64,000 nt of DNA, from positions 124,001-188,000 of the forward strand of contig NZ_JBLYUB010000004.1 in assembly GCF_049999945.1 (NCBI RefSeq), written 5' to 3'. The position numbers were made by a program, and so were the translations under genes. Below the pieces are notes generated by a model. That model saw nothing but the letters and a program-made list of their open reading frames with translations, did not search any database and was not told where the DNA came from. Every line of letters starts with the position of its first letter. Position 1 is the stretch's first letter. Below, in pieces: positions 1 to 10,229 of the stretch. Origin of the DNA: Planosporangium spinosum. GTDB lineage: Bacteria; Actinomycetota; Actinomycetes; Mycobacteriales; Micromonosporaceae.

Positions 1-1
1 G

Positions 2-541
2 CTCGCCCCCGCCACCCGCGAACGGGTCTATGCGGAGGTCGTCGCGCGGGCGGTGGCGTACTCTGTCGTGGTCATCCCTCCGGGTGAGATCGACAGCCGG
101 GGGCTCCACGTGTGCAACCTGGCCGGCATGCGGCGGGCCCTGGCCCAACTGCCGCAGCGCCCCGAGTACGTGCTCACCGACGGGTTCCCCGTCGACGGGC
201 TCGGCGTACCCGGCCTCGCGGTGTGGAAGGGCGACCGGGTGGCGGCCTGCGTGGCGGCGGCCAGCGTGGTGGCGAAGGTGACCCGGGACCGGATCATGGT
301 CGAGCTGGACGGCACCTGGCCGGCGTACGGTTTTGCCGTGCACAAGGGCTACGTGACCGCCGACCACACGGCCGCGCTGCGGCGGCACGGCCCCTGCCGG
401 GTACACCGCTTCTCGTACGCCAACGTGGCCGCAGTGGTGGACGAAGGGTCGCAGCGGAGTACCGTCGGCGTGGCGTCCGGCGTGGCCGCACCCGGAACGG
501 CGGCGGTGGGCGACAATGTTTGCATGGAAGGCGGAATGTGA
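2..541 (+). CDS. rnhB: Ribonuclease HII, C-terminal part (cut by window edge)
   Basis: RNase HII cleaves the RNA strand of RNA-DNA hybrids and removes single ribonucleotides from DNA. The frame is open from base 2, so the N-terminus lies outside the window. Visible family features are the segment VLTDGFPVDGLG and the basic/hydrophobic block AASVVAKVTRDRIM, followed by YGFAVHKGYVT, all typical of the RNase HII C-terminal half. The last ~30 residues are a low-complexity tail. The stop codon overlaps the ATG of the DUF2469 gene by one base, so the two are co-translated. The rnhB-DUF2469 pairing is conserved in actinobacteria. Confidence 0.93.
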   Translation, partial: LAPATRERVYAEVVARAVAYSVVVIPPGEIDSRGLHVCNLAGMRRALAQLPQRPEYVLTDGFPVDGLGVPGLAVWKGDRVAACVAAASVVAKVTRDRIMVELDGTWPAYGFAVHKGYVTADHTAALRRHGPCRVHRFSYANVAAVVDEGSQRSTVGVASGVAAPGTAAVGDNVCMEGGM

Positions 542-861
542 TGAGCGCCGAAGATCTCGAAAAGTACGAGACCGAGATGGAGCTCCAGCTCTATCGGGAG
601 TACCGCGACATCGTCCGCCAGTTCTCGTACGTGGTGGAGACGGAACGTCGCTTCTACCTGGCCAACCAGGTGGATCTGCACGTGCGTAACTCCGACGGCG
701 AGGTCTACTTCGAAGTCGAGATGCACGACGCGTGGGTCTGGGACATGTACCGTCCGGCCCGCTTCGTCAAGAACGTACGCGTGATGACGTTCAAGGACGT
801 CAACGTGGAGGAGCTGGAGAAGCCGGACATCTCGCTGCCGGACAGCGGATTCGCCGGCTAG
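541..861 (+). CDS. DUF2469 family protein
   Basis: Small acidic protein of 106 residues matching the actinobacterial DUF2469 family, which regularly follows rnhB; its molecular function is not established. The sequence is rich in Glu and aromatic residues (KYETEMELQLYREYRDIV, WVWDMYRPARFVKNVRV) and has no membrane segment. The start at 541 overlaps the rnhB stop (TGATG), which decides it over longer in-frame openings upstream. In the usual gene order yraN, comM and dprA come next on the same strand. Here they are absent and non-homologous debris follows. Confidence 0.9.
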   Translation: MSAEDLEKYETEMELQLYREYRDIVRQFSYVVETERRFYLANQVDLHVRNSDGEVYFEVEMHDAWVWDMYRPARFVKNVRVMTFKDVNVEELEKPDISLPDSGFAG

Positions 862-1005
862 CTCCGCGTCAGGCAACGTCTGCGCGCTTGACCACCTCAC
901 GCGGCATTCGATCCTGCGCGTGCCGGGGTGCCCGGGCGTGACTCTCGTGGTCCGTGCCGTCGACACGGACGTGGCGCAGCGCGGTGAACCGGGCCAACGC
1001 GGCGC

Positions 1006-1165
1006 ATCGCGCGCGCGATGGCGCTGCCGCGTCGTGGCGACCTGAGCGTCACCGAGGTCTGCTTCGCGGTCGGCCGCTCTCGCCGGGCACCTTCAGTTCC
1101 CGCTTCACCGAGCTGGTCGGCGTGCCGACCGGCGTCTATCGGCGCCACGCGGTGCGCGCGACGGC
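1006..1165 (+). pseudogene. Remnant of AraC-family regulator (C-terminal HTH), frameshifted
   Basis: In frame 1 the translation runs ARAMALPRRGDLSVTEVCF AVG (from about 1009), then the match jumps to frame 3 with GTFSSRFTELVGVPTGVYRR. Joined, these reproduce the second helix-turn-helix of AraC/XylS regulators (..DLSVTEVCFAVG-SLGTFSSRFTELVG-P--YR..). One short indel around base 1080 separates the halves, and no N-terminal domain or start codon is left. AraC-VOC-UvrA-like trios occur in other actinomycetes (recalled), and the two downstream neighbours here fit that trio. Confidence 0.6.
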
Positions 1166-1254
1166 GGGTTCGGATCGTGCGTCGCGAAACAGGTGGCCAG
1201 ACCGATCAGGATTCGAGAAGCGCGGACCCCCGAGCCGCGGCTAGCGTGACCGCC

Positions 1255-1377
1255 ATGGACGGCACCGTTCACGCGACCTTCATTCCGCCCGACGGCCCGC
1301 ACGCACCCCTGGCCTTCTGTCGCGACCACCCGGAGGTGGTCCCGGCGGTCCTCCTCGTGCGGGCCGGGCTCGGTTGA
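1255..1377 (+). pseudogene. Remnant of VOC (glyoxalase-fold) protein N-terminus
   Basis: A 40-codon open frame starts MDGTVHATFIPPDGPHAPLA and continues FCRDHPEV, which resembles the first beta-alpha unit of VOC proteins encoded next to UvrA-like ATPases (typical form: ..HSSFLPHDDPDASLAFYRDTLGFEV). The match then breaks off and a stop follows, so about two thirds of the domain is missing. It lies between the AraC remnant and the intact ATPase, in the expected order. It could instead be a chance short ORF, but the position argues for decay. Confidence 0.5.
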
Positions 1378-1528
1378 GGCGATCGGCCGACGGCGGCGTG
1401 GCCGGGGCCCGGAGGTTCCACGGCCGGAGCAGCGGAGAACCAGACATATTGCTCGAATCTGATCAGATCGAGCCAGGCGATGTCGATGGAGACCGCGAAG
1501 GCGGCTCCGCCCAACAGATGGAGACACG

Positions 1529-3919
<2,391 letters not shown>

Positions 3920-3935
3920 CCGAGACCCCCGCGGA

Positions 3936-3995
3936 CACTCGCCTGTTCGACCCGTCCCCGCCAGCCGGGAACGGGCGGGTCGACAGGGGCGAGTG
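3936..3995 (+). terminator. Imperfect inverted repeat after UvrA-like gene
   Basis: The sequence starting CACTCGCC at 3936 pairs with GGGCGAGTG ending at 3995, continuing through GTTCGACCCG / CGGGTCGAC with small bulges and an 8-9 nt loop region. It lies 17 bases past the stop and has no U-tract, which is usual for high-GC actinomycetes. The remaining 3996-4200 holds no convincing feature. Confidence 0.6.
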
Positions 3996-4200
3996 GCTCC
4001 ACCCGTTGGCCACGCATGTGGTGGGCGAAGGCGGTGCTTGCCGGGCAGGGTGGTGAAGCGCGCAAGCGTTGCCCGACGCGGCACCAGGTCCCGTACCAGA
4101 TCCACTCCGGTCCGGCACGCCCGTCCACAGTCACCCTCGCCGTCCACAGGGTCGGACCCGCGTCTGGTGACCACCCGTCCGCCGGCCCGATGCTGCCGGT

Positions 4201-4767
4201 ATGCCCTTCGTACCCGCCCGCTCGTCCGGATTTCTGGCGCTCGCCGCCACCCTGCTGCTCGCGGTCCCGGCGGGGCCGGCGTCGTCGGCTCCACCTCGGC
4301 TGCCGGATCCGTCGCCGGCTCCACCGCGGCTGCCGGATCCGTCGCCGGTCCCCGGCCGGTTCGGGTGGCCGCTGGACGGGCCGCCACCGGTCGCCCGCCA
4401 GTTCACACCGCCGCCACGGCCGTGGCTACCGGGCCACCGGGGTGTCGACCTGGTCGGGCGGCCGGGCGTGCCGGTTCGCGCCGCCGGCCCCGGGACCGTC
4501 CGGTTCGCCGGCCAGGTGGGCGGCCGCACGATCGTGAGCGTCGACCACACCGACGGGCTGCGGACGACGTACGAGCCGGTCACACCGACCGTCGTCGCCG
4601 GGCAGGTGGTGCGCGCCGGGGACCCGCTCGGCGTGCTCGACGCCGGTCACGAGGGGTGTCCGGCCGCCGGCTGCCTGCACTGGGGGCTGCGGCGTGGTGA
4701 GGTGTACCTGGACCCGCTGGTCCTGGTCGGTCGGGGCCGGGTCCGGCTCCTGCCGCTGGCCGTGTGA
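4201..4767 (+). CDS. Secreted M23-family metallopeptidase (LytM domain)
   Basis: A 188-residue exported protein: signal peptide with a hydrophobic core (LALAATLLLAVPAG) and an AxA-like end near residue 28, then a proline-rich linker with a perfect 10-residue duplication (PPRLPDPSPA/PPRLPDPSPV, encoded by a 30-bp tandem repeat). The M23/LytM domain covers about residues 75-185, with HRGVDL, a central DHTDGLRTTYEP segment and HWGLRRGEVYLDP. These supply the metal-binding His/Asp pattern, so hydrolysis of peptidoglycan peptides is likely. In M. tuberculosis the equivalent gene (Rv2891, recalled) is divergent from rpsB. Here it is about 18 kb away, in line with an inversion. Confidence 0.88.
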   Translation: MPFVPARSSGFLALAATLLLAVPAGPASSAPPRLPDPSPAPPRLPDPSPVPGRFGWPLDGPPPVARQFTPPPRPWLPGHRGVDLVGRPGVPVRAAGPGTVRFAGQVGGRTIVSVDHTDGLRTTYEPVTPTVVAGQVVRAGDPLGVLDAGHEGCPAAGCLHWGLRRGEVYLDPLVLVGRGRVRLLPLAV

Positions 4768-4792
4768 CGCCGCCCGACGATCGGGCGGCGTC
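4766..4792. terminator. Bidirectional hairpin between M23 and aminotransferase genes
   Basis: Perfect 12-bp arms (GACGCCGCCCGA / TCGGGCGGCGTC) with a 3-nt loop, starting inside the M23 stop codon. It sits between convergent genes, so it can end both transcripts. Directly after it the 15-bp unit CAGCGCCGCTCCGGT is repeated twice, and a third degenerate copy forms the last codons of the minus-strand gene. Confidence 0.75.
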
Positions 4793-4820
4793 AGCGCCGC
4801 TCCGGTCAGCGCCGCTCCGG

Positions 4821-5987
4821 TCAGAGCCGCTCCAGGAAGTCCGGCAGCCGCTCGGCGAGCCGGTCGTAGTCGGAGACCTGGTTGTAGACCTGGGCCGAAA
4901 GGCGGAGCAGCACCCGGTCCCGGAACGCGTTCATGCCCACCTCGACGCGCAACTCGTCGGCGACGCGCTGGCGCAGTGCCGCCACGGAGTCCGGGTCGGT
5001 TGCCAGGCCGGGAGGCAGCGGCACCACCCGCATCGCCAGCCCGGGAGGCCCTTCGGGCGCCTCGGCGTCGAGTGCCGCCGCAACGACCCGCTGACCGTAC
5101 CCGGCGAGCTGGGCGTTGTGCGCGTGGACCGCCTCCAGGCCCATGGTGCGCAGGGTGAACAGCCCGGCCGGGGCGGCGAGCCACGGCGTGTAGTCGAGCG
5201 TGCCCTGCCACTCCACGCTGGCCGGGAAGCCCGTCTCCTGCTCCCAGGAGACGACCAGGGGCCGGAGGCGCTCCCGCCATGCGGGTGCCACGGCCAGCAG
5301 CGCGGTGCCGCGCGGCGCGTACGCCCACTTGTGCAGGTTGCCGACCCAGAAGTCGGCGCCGATGTCGGTGACGGCGACCGGGAGCTGACCGGGCACGTGC
5401 GCTCCGTCGACCAGGACGGGTACCCCGGCCGGACGCAGCGCCGCCGCGATGCGGGCGACCGGGAACAGCCGCGCGGTCGGCGAGGTGATCTGGTCGACGA
5501 TCACCAGGCGGGTACGCCCGGTGACGGCTCCGGTGACCGCCGCGACGACCTCGTCGTCGGTAGGCGCCGGTGGCAGGGGCACCGTGCGGTGCACCGCACC
5601 GGTACGGGCGCAGGCGGCGTCGACGGCCAGCCGCACCGCGCCGTACCCGTGCTCGGTCGTGACCACCTCGTCGCCGGGGCGCAGGTCGAGCGAGCCCAGG
5701 ACCAGGGCCGTGCCGGTGGTGGTGTTCGGCACCAGGGCGCTGCCGTCCGGGTCGGCGCCGAGGAAGGCGGCGAGGTGCCGGCGGGTATGGGCGATCCGGT
5801 CGACCAGGCCGACGGCGTGGAAGCGCAGCGGGTTGGCCTCCACCTCGTCGCGCAGCCGCTGCTGGACCCGCTGGACGGTGAGCGGCACCGCGCCGAACGA
5901 GCCGTGGTTGAGGTGGACGACCGACGGGTCGAGCGAGAACAGCAGCCGCCCACCCGGGATCGGCTTCGGCACCGGTGCGGCTGACAC
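4821..5987 (-). CDS. Aminotransferase class V-fold PLP enzyme (isopenicillin-N-epimerase-like)
   Basis: A 388-residue PLP-dependent enzyme of the class V aminotransferase/cysteine desulfurase superfamily. The pattern resembles isopenicillin N epimerase-like proteins: VVHLNHGSFGAVP near the N-terminus, the cofactor site VDGAHVPGQLP and the Schiff-base lysine in WVGNLHKW. The reaction is unknown. The GTG start at 5987 was chosen because a TACGAT -10 box lies 6-7 bases upstream and no Shine-Dalgarno is visible, suggesting a leaderless mRNA. An ATG at 6074 would add 29 low-complexity residues. The gene is convergent with the M23 gene and lies downstream of xerC on the same strand. Confidence 0.85.
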   Translation of the reverse strand: MSAAPVPKPIPGGRLLFSLDPSVVHLNHGSFGAVPLTVQRVQQRLRDEVEANPLRFHAVGLVDRIAHTRRHLAAFLGADPDGSALVPNTTTGTALVLGSLDLRPGDEVVTTEHGYGAVRLAVDAACARTGAVHRTVPLPPAPTDDEVVAAVTGAVTGRTRLVIVDQITSPTARLFPVARIAAALRPAGVPVLVDGAHVPGQLPVAVTDIGADFWVGNLHKWAYAPRGTALLAVAPAWRERLRPLVVSWEQETGFPASVEWQGTLDYTPWLAAPAGLFTLRTMGLEAVHAHNAQLAGYGQRVVAAALDAEAPEGPPGLAMRVVPLPPGLATDPDSVAALRQRVADELRVEVGMNAFRDRVLLRLSAQVYNQVSDYDRLAERLPDFLERL

Positions 5988-6144
5988 ATTGTCGATCGTA
6001 CGGGCTCGCGGCTGCGCCCGGTGGTACGCCGGGCGCAGCCGGGAGCCCCGGTCGTTCGACGGTCCGCGGGTCATACCCGGAACGCGCCGACGGGCTGCCG
6101 TAGCTGTGCGGACACGGCGTCCAGGTCGCCGGCCGCGGGACGGC

Positions 6145-7107
6145 TCAGGCGCGCGGGTGTGCCTGGCGGTACGCCGCCCGCAGCCGCTCCACCGAGACGT
6201 GGGTGTAGATCTGGGTGCTCGACAGCGACGCGTGCCCGAGGATCTCCTGGACCGCCCGCAGATCCGCGCCGCCCTCGACCAGGTGGGTCGCGGCGGAGTG
6301 CCGCAGCCCGTGCGGGGACAGGTGCGGCAGGCCGGCACCGGTCGCGGCGGCCGCCACGATCCGCCGTGCCGCGGTGGCGGCCAGCCGGCGGCCGCGCGCG
6401 CCGAGCAGCAGCGCCGCGCCGCTGTGCGGGCCGGCCAGCGCGGGCCGCCCACGCCGCAGGTACGCGTCGAGCGCCTGCTCGGCCGGTGCGCCGTAGGGCA
6501 CGGTGCGCTCCTTGGCGCCCTTGCCGAAGACGCGGACCACCCGGCGACCGCGGTCGACGTCACCCTCGTCGAGCCCGCACAGCTCGCCGACGCGGATGCC
6601 GGTGGCGTAGAGCAGTTCGAGGACCAGCCGGTCGCGCAGTACGAGCGGGTCGTCGGGCTCCCGGGTCGGCGTGGTCACCAGCGCGGCGGCCTGGTCGGCG
6701 CGCAGGACGCCGGGCAGTTCGCGGTGCGCCTTGGGGCTTGCCAGCCGCTGGCCGGCGTCGGTCGGTGCGAGCTTCTCCCGGTAGGCCCAGGTGCAGAAGG
6801 TACGCGCGGCCGCGCCGCGCCGGGCGAGGGTCGTGCGGGCCGCGCCGGCCGTCCGCATCCGGGCCAGCCAACTGCGCAGGACGACCAGGTCGACGTCGGC
6901 GGGGGAGCGGGCGCCCATCCGGACGGCGTGGTCGAGCAGGGACACGACGTCGGCGATGTACGCCCGTACCGTGTGGACCGACCGGTTGCGTTCCCGGGAC
7001 AGGTGCGCCGCGAACGCGTCGACCGCCTCCCGCATGGCGTCGGGCAGGCTGGCGTGCGTCTCCTCGGTGCCGCGGTGCGCGTTCACGCACGTGACGGTCG
7101 CCCGCAC
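6145..7107 (-). CDS. xerC: Tyrosine recombinase XerC
   Basis: Site-specific recombinase that resolves chromosome dimers at dif with XerD. The 320-residue protein has an N-terminal SAM-like DNA-binding domain (about residues 25-110) and a C-terminal catalytic domain with the expected residues: Arg in ATGIRVGEL, Lys in FGKGAKERTVP, HxxR in SPHGLRHSAATH, His in LGHASLSSTQ and the nucleophile Tyr in IYTHV. The start used is GTG 7107; GTG 7086 is also possible. It lies 12 bases after the stop of the preceding minus-strand gene, so the two are probably co-transcribed. XerC normally belongs to the dprA-comM-yraN run, which is 7 kb away here. Confidence 0.92.
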   Translation of the reverse strand: MRATVTCVNAHRGTEETHASLPDAMREAVDAFAAHLSRERNRSVHTVRAYIADVVSLLDHAVRMGARSPADVDLVVLRSWLARMRTAGAARTTLARRGAAARTFCTWAYREKLAPTDAGQRLASPKAHRELPGVLRADQAAALVTTPTREPDDPLVLRDRLVLELLYATGIRVGELCGLDEGDVDRGRRVVRVFGKGAKERTVPYGAPAEQALDAYLRRGRPALAGPHSGAALLLGARGRRLAATAARRIVAAAATGAGLPHLSPHGLRHSAATHLVEGGADLRAVQEILGHASLSSTQIYTHVSVERLRAAYRQAHPRA

Positions 7108-7119
7108 CGGCCCCGGCGG

Positions 7120-7599
7120 TCAAGGCGCCGCGCCGGTGCCGGCGGACGGTTGCTCCCGGTCGGACGCCGGCCACACGTACGGCAGGTCGTCGGGTACGTC
7201 GCCGAACAGTGGACGGTACCGCTCCGGGTCCTTGCGGACCAGTGCCGAACGGTGGCTCTCGTGCAGGTCCGCGCGGCCCAGCCAGGGCGGCAGTTCCCCG
7301 GCGGCGGCCAGTTCTTCCTGGGTACGCACCGGCCGGCCGTACTCGGTGAGGATGCTCGTGGCACAGGTGTCGGCGCGTCCCGCGGCGCACCAGACCCCGC
7401 ACACCTCCAGCCCGTAGCGGACCAGCGCCTCCTCGTACCCCGCCCACATCCGGACGGCCGGGTGGCGTTTCCAGCCGTACCCGTGCCGGAGCAGTGCGCG
7501 CAGCACCTGCAGCGCCTCCACCCGCTGCTTGCCGAGCCGGCGCCGGTCGAGCGCGGCGGCGCTGGCCCGGAAGTCCGGGTAGGGCAGGAACGTCTGCAC
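7120..7599 (-). CDS. MSMEG_6728 / Pyr_excise-like family protein
   Basis: A 159-residue protein resembling the actinobacterial MSMEG_6728 family, related to T4 endonuclease V-type pyrimidine-dimer glycosylases (Pyr_excise). Family-like segments are the N-terminus MQTFLPYPDF, LDRRRLGKQRVEALQVLRAL, HPAVRMWAGYEEAL, and SHRSALVRKDPERYRPLF, which is typical of this group. A DNA-repair role is suggested by the family only; activity is unproven. The start is GTG 7599. It heads a minus-strand unit with xerC 12 bases downstream. Confidence 0.75.
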   Translation of the reverse strand: MQTFLPYPDFRASAAALDRRRLGKQRVEALQVLRALLRHGYGWKRHPAVRMWAGYEEALVRYGLEVCGVWCAAGRADTCATSILTEYGRPVRTQEELAAAGELPPWLGRADLHESHRSALVRKDPERYRPLFGDVPDDLPYVWPASDREQPSAGTGAAP

Positions 7600-7751
7600 A
7601 GATACCGGTTTACTCCTGGCGGAGGGTTTACCCCGACGCGTGGTGGTTTGGTGCGGCCGGAGCGGGCGAACCGGACGCCCCGGCGATCATTGTTTCCGTC
7701 GGGTTTCCGAATCGTTATCGCGGCTGGACATCAAGGTCTGGACAGGTCTCG

Positions 7752-7767
7752 ATGCAAGCGCTTGCAT
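7752..7767. promoter_or_regulatory. LacI-family operator palindrome upstream of sugar ABC operon
   Basis: ATGCAAGCGCTTGCAT is a perfect 16-bp palindrome with the central CG and TGCAAGCGCTTGCA core characteristic of LacI/GalR-family operators. It is 60 bases upstream of the binding-protein gene, and a LacI-type regulator is encoded at the end of the same gene run, so local substrate-relieved repression is likely. It could also bind other LacI members. The divergent gap 7600-7826 holds nothing else convincing. Confidence 0.8.
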
Positions 7768-7826
7768 GTACCCCAATCCGGGACGCGCGTGCGCCCGGAC
7801 CTGTCTGGCAATGAGGAGGCATGTTC

Positions 7827-9173
7827 ATGGCCGTCCTGACGAGAGGACGCCGCGCGCTCGTGCTCGCCGGCGCCGTCGGCTTGGCGCTCATCGGCGCCGC
7901 CGGCTGTTCCAGCACGAAGAATTCCAGTGTCGACAAGAACTCGGCCGAGTGCGCCCCGTACAAGCAGTACCAGGGCCACGACGGCAAAGAGGTCTCGATC
8001 TACGCGACCATCCGTGACACCGAGGCGGACCTGCTCGAGCAGTCCTGGAGCCAGTTCTCCAAGTGCACCGGCATAAAGATCAACTACGAGGGCAGCGGCG
8101 AGATGGAGGCCCAGATCCAGGTACGGGTGGACGGTGGTAACGCCCCCGACCTGGCCTTCTTCCCGCAGCCCGGTCTGATGGCCCGCTTCGCCAAGTCCGG
8201 CAAGCTCAAGGCGGCACCGGCGAAGGTCAAGGACGTCGCGACGCAGAACTGGTCGAAGGACTGGATCGGGTACGGGTCGGTCAACGGCACCTTCTACGCC
8301 GCGCCGCTCGGCTCCAACGTCAAGTCCTTCGTCTGGTACTCGCCGAAGATGTTCAAGGACAAGGGCTACCAGATCCCGAAGACGTGGGACGAGCTGATCA
8401 AGCTCAGCGACCAGATCGCCGGCTCCGGCACCAAGCCGTGGTGCGCCGGCATCGAGTCCGGTGAGGCGACCGGCTGGCCGGCCACCGACTGGATCGAGGA
8501 CATCATCCTCCGCGACCAGGGCCCGGACGTCTACGACCAGTGGGTCAACCACCAGATCCCGTTCAACGACCCCAAGGTCGTCTCGGCCGTCGACCGCGCC
8601 GGTTCGATCCTGAAGAACGAGAAGTACGTCAACGCCAGCTTCGGCGGCGTGAAGAGCATCGCGACCACCTCGTTCCAGGAGTCCGGCCTGCCGATCCTCC
8701 AGGGCAAGTGCGCGCTGCACCGCCAGGCGTCGTTCTACGCCGCGCAGTGGCCGCAGGGCACCAAGGTGGGCGAGGACGGCGACGTGTACGCGTTCTACTT
8801 CCCCGCGGTCGACCCGTCCAAGGGCAAGCCGGTCCTGGTGGCCGGTGAGTTCGTCGGCGCCTTCACCGACCGGCCCGAGGTGCAGGCGGTCCAGGAGTTC
8901 CTGGCCAGCGCCGACTACGCCAACGGCCGCGCCAAGCTCGGCTCGTGGGTGTCGGCCAACAAGGGTCTGAAGGTCGAGAACGTGCAGAGCCCGATCGACA
9001 AGCTGGCCGTGCAGATCCTGAACGACCCGACCACGGTCGCCCGGTTCGACGGCTCCGACCAGATGCCCGCCGCCGTCGGCGCCGGCTCCTTCTGGAAGGG
9101 CATGACCGAGTGGATCAACGGGACCGACACCAAGACCACCCTCGACCGTATCGAGTCGAGCTGGCCTAAGTAG
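7827..9173 (+). CDS. Extracellular solute-binding lipoprotein of sugar ABC importer (AglE-like)
   Basis: A 448-residue family 1 solute-binding protein that captures an oligosaccharide, probably an alpha-glucoside judging by overall resemblance to AglE-type proteins. An N-terminal lipobox (ALIGAAGC) shows lipid anchoring outside the membrane. Characteristic segments are GNAPDLAFFPQPG, FVWYSPKMFKDKGYQIPKTW and GEATGWPATDWIED. The ATG at 7827 is preferred over 7821, because AGGAGG (7814-7819) is 7 bases from the former and only 1 from the latter. It is the first gene of an operon with two permeases, behind a LacI-type operator. The exact sugar is not readable from the sequence. Confidence 0.9.
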   Translation: MAVLTRGRRALVLAGAVGLALIGAAGCSSTKNSSVDKNSAECAPYKQYQGHDGKEVSIYATIRDTEADLLEQSWSQFSKCTGIKINYEGSGEMEAQIQVRVDGGNAPDLAFFPQPGLMARFAKSGKLKAAPAKVKDVATQNWSKDWIGYGSVNGTFYAAPLGSNVKSFVWYSPKMFKDKGYQIPKTWDELIKLSDQIAGSGTKPWCAGIESGEATGWPATDWIEDIILRDQGPDVYDQWVNHQIPFNDPKVVSAVDRAGSILKNEKYVNASFGGVKSIATTSFQESGLPILQGKCALHRQASFYAAQWPQGTKVGEDGDVYAFYFPAVDPSKGKPVLVAGEFVGAFTDRPEVQAVQEFLASADYANGRAKLGSWVSANKGLKVENVQSPIDKLAVQILNDPTTVARFDGSDQMPAAVGAGSFWKGMTEWINGTDTKTTLDRIESSWPK

Positions 9174-9180
9174 TCGCGCC

Positions 9181-9220
9181 GACGGTGCCCGGCCGGCCCG
9201 CGTGCCGGCCGGGCACCGTC
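9181..9220 (+). terminator. Perfect intercistronic hairpin after binding-protein gene
   Basis: 17-bp perfect arms (9181-9197 and 9204-9220, starting GACGGTGCCC) with a 6-nt loop, 7 bases past the stop of the binding-protein gene and inside the operon. Such hairpins commonly cause partial termination or protect the upstream mRNA, so that binding protein is made in excess over permeases. That role is inferred. Confidence 0.75.
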
Positions 9221-9251
9221 GCCCAGCTACCCCCACGGGAGGAAGGCGTAG

Positions 9252-10229
9252 ATGGACTTCGCGACCGAGCAGCCAAAGTTCATCCAACTTCTCATCGGCC
9301 TCGCCGCGTTCGGCGTGGTCGTGGCCGCACTGCTGCTGTTCATCGACCGGGCACCCAAGCGGGGACAGGAGAAGTGGCAGATCGTGGGCTTCCTCGCCCC
9401 GGCCCTGCTGCTGCTGACGGTCGGCCTGATCGTCCCGGCGATCCGCACCACCGCGCTGTCGTTCCAGAACGGCGACAGCACACAGTGGGTAGGCCTGGAC
9501 AACTACCGGTGGATGTTCTCCCAGGACGACGTCCTCCACGTGCTGCGCAACTCGCTGACCTGGGTCGTACTGGTGCCGCTCGCCGCCACCGCCATCGGCC
9601 TCATCTACGCCGTCCTGGTCGACCGGTCGCGGTTCGAGTCGCTCGCGAAATCCCTGGTCTTCATGCCAATGGCGATCTCGTTCGTGGGCGCCGGCATCAT
9701 CTGGAAGTTCGTCTACGCCTACCGTGGCGACAAGGACTCCGAGCAGATCGGCCTGCTCAACCAGATCGTCGTCTGGTTCGGCGGGGAGCCGAAGCAGTTC
9801 CTGCTCAACCCGCCGCTCAACACGCTATTCCTGATCATCGTCATGGTCTGGATCCAGGCCGGCTTCGCCATGGTCATCCTGTCCGCGGCGATCAAGGCCA
9901 TCCCGGCCGACATCATCGAGGCCGCCCGCATCGACGGCACCAACGCCTGGCAGCTGTTCTGGCAGATCACGCTGCCGTCGATCCGGTCGTCGCTGGTCGT
10001 AGTCGTGGTCAGCATCTCCATCGCCACGCTGAAGGTGTTCGACATCGTGCGCACCATGACCGGCGGCCAGTTCGACACCAGCGTCATCGCCAACGGCATG
10101 TACGACCAGGCGTTCCGGTTCGGGCAGGCCGGTCGGGGATCGGCCCTGGCCGTGTTCCTGTTCGTTCTCGTCCTACCGATCGTGATCTACCAGGTTCGTT
10201 CCCTGCGCGCCCAACGGGAGGGCCGATGA
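9252..10229 (+). CDS. Sugar ABC transporter permease (MalF/AglF type)
   Basis: A 325-residue inner-membrane permease with about seven hydrophobic segments, beginning LLIGLAAFGVVVAALLLF and ending FLFVLVLPIVIYQV. The ATPase-coupling EAA loop is visible as EAARIDGTNAWQLFWQITLP. The short cytoplasmic N-terminus and position fit AglF-type alpha-glucoside permeases. A GGGAGGAAG ribosome-binding site precedes the ATG. The 3' end overlaps the next permease start by four bases (ATGA), giving translational coupling. No ATPase gene is nearby, so a shared MsiK-like ATPase encoded elsewhere is probably used. Confidence 0.92.
   Translation: MDFATEQPKFIQLLIGLAAFGVVVAALLLFIDRAPKRGQEKWQIVGFLAPALLLLTVGLIVPAIRTTALSFQNGDSTQWVGLDNYRWMFSQDDVLHVLRNSLTWVVLVPLAATAIGLIYAVLVDRSRFESLAKSLVFMPMAISFVGAGIIWKFVYAYRGDKDSEQIGLLNQIVVWFGGEPKQFLLNPPLNTLFLIIVMVWIQAGFAMVILSAAIKAIPADIIEAARIDGTNAWQLFWQITLPSIRSSLVVVVVSISIATLKVFDIVRTMTGGQFDTSVIANGMYDQAFRFGQAGRGSALAVFLFVLVLPIVIYQVRSLRAQREGR

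Noticed and set aside
4020..4200. Possible short gene or origin-like sequence before the M23 gene (two GTCCACAG motifs)
   Set aside because: Two GTCCACAG copies are too few and too unlike DnaA-box clusters to call an origin; no coding signal.
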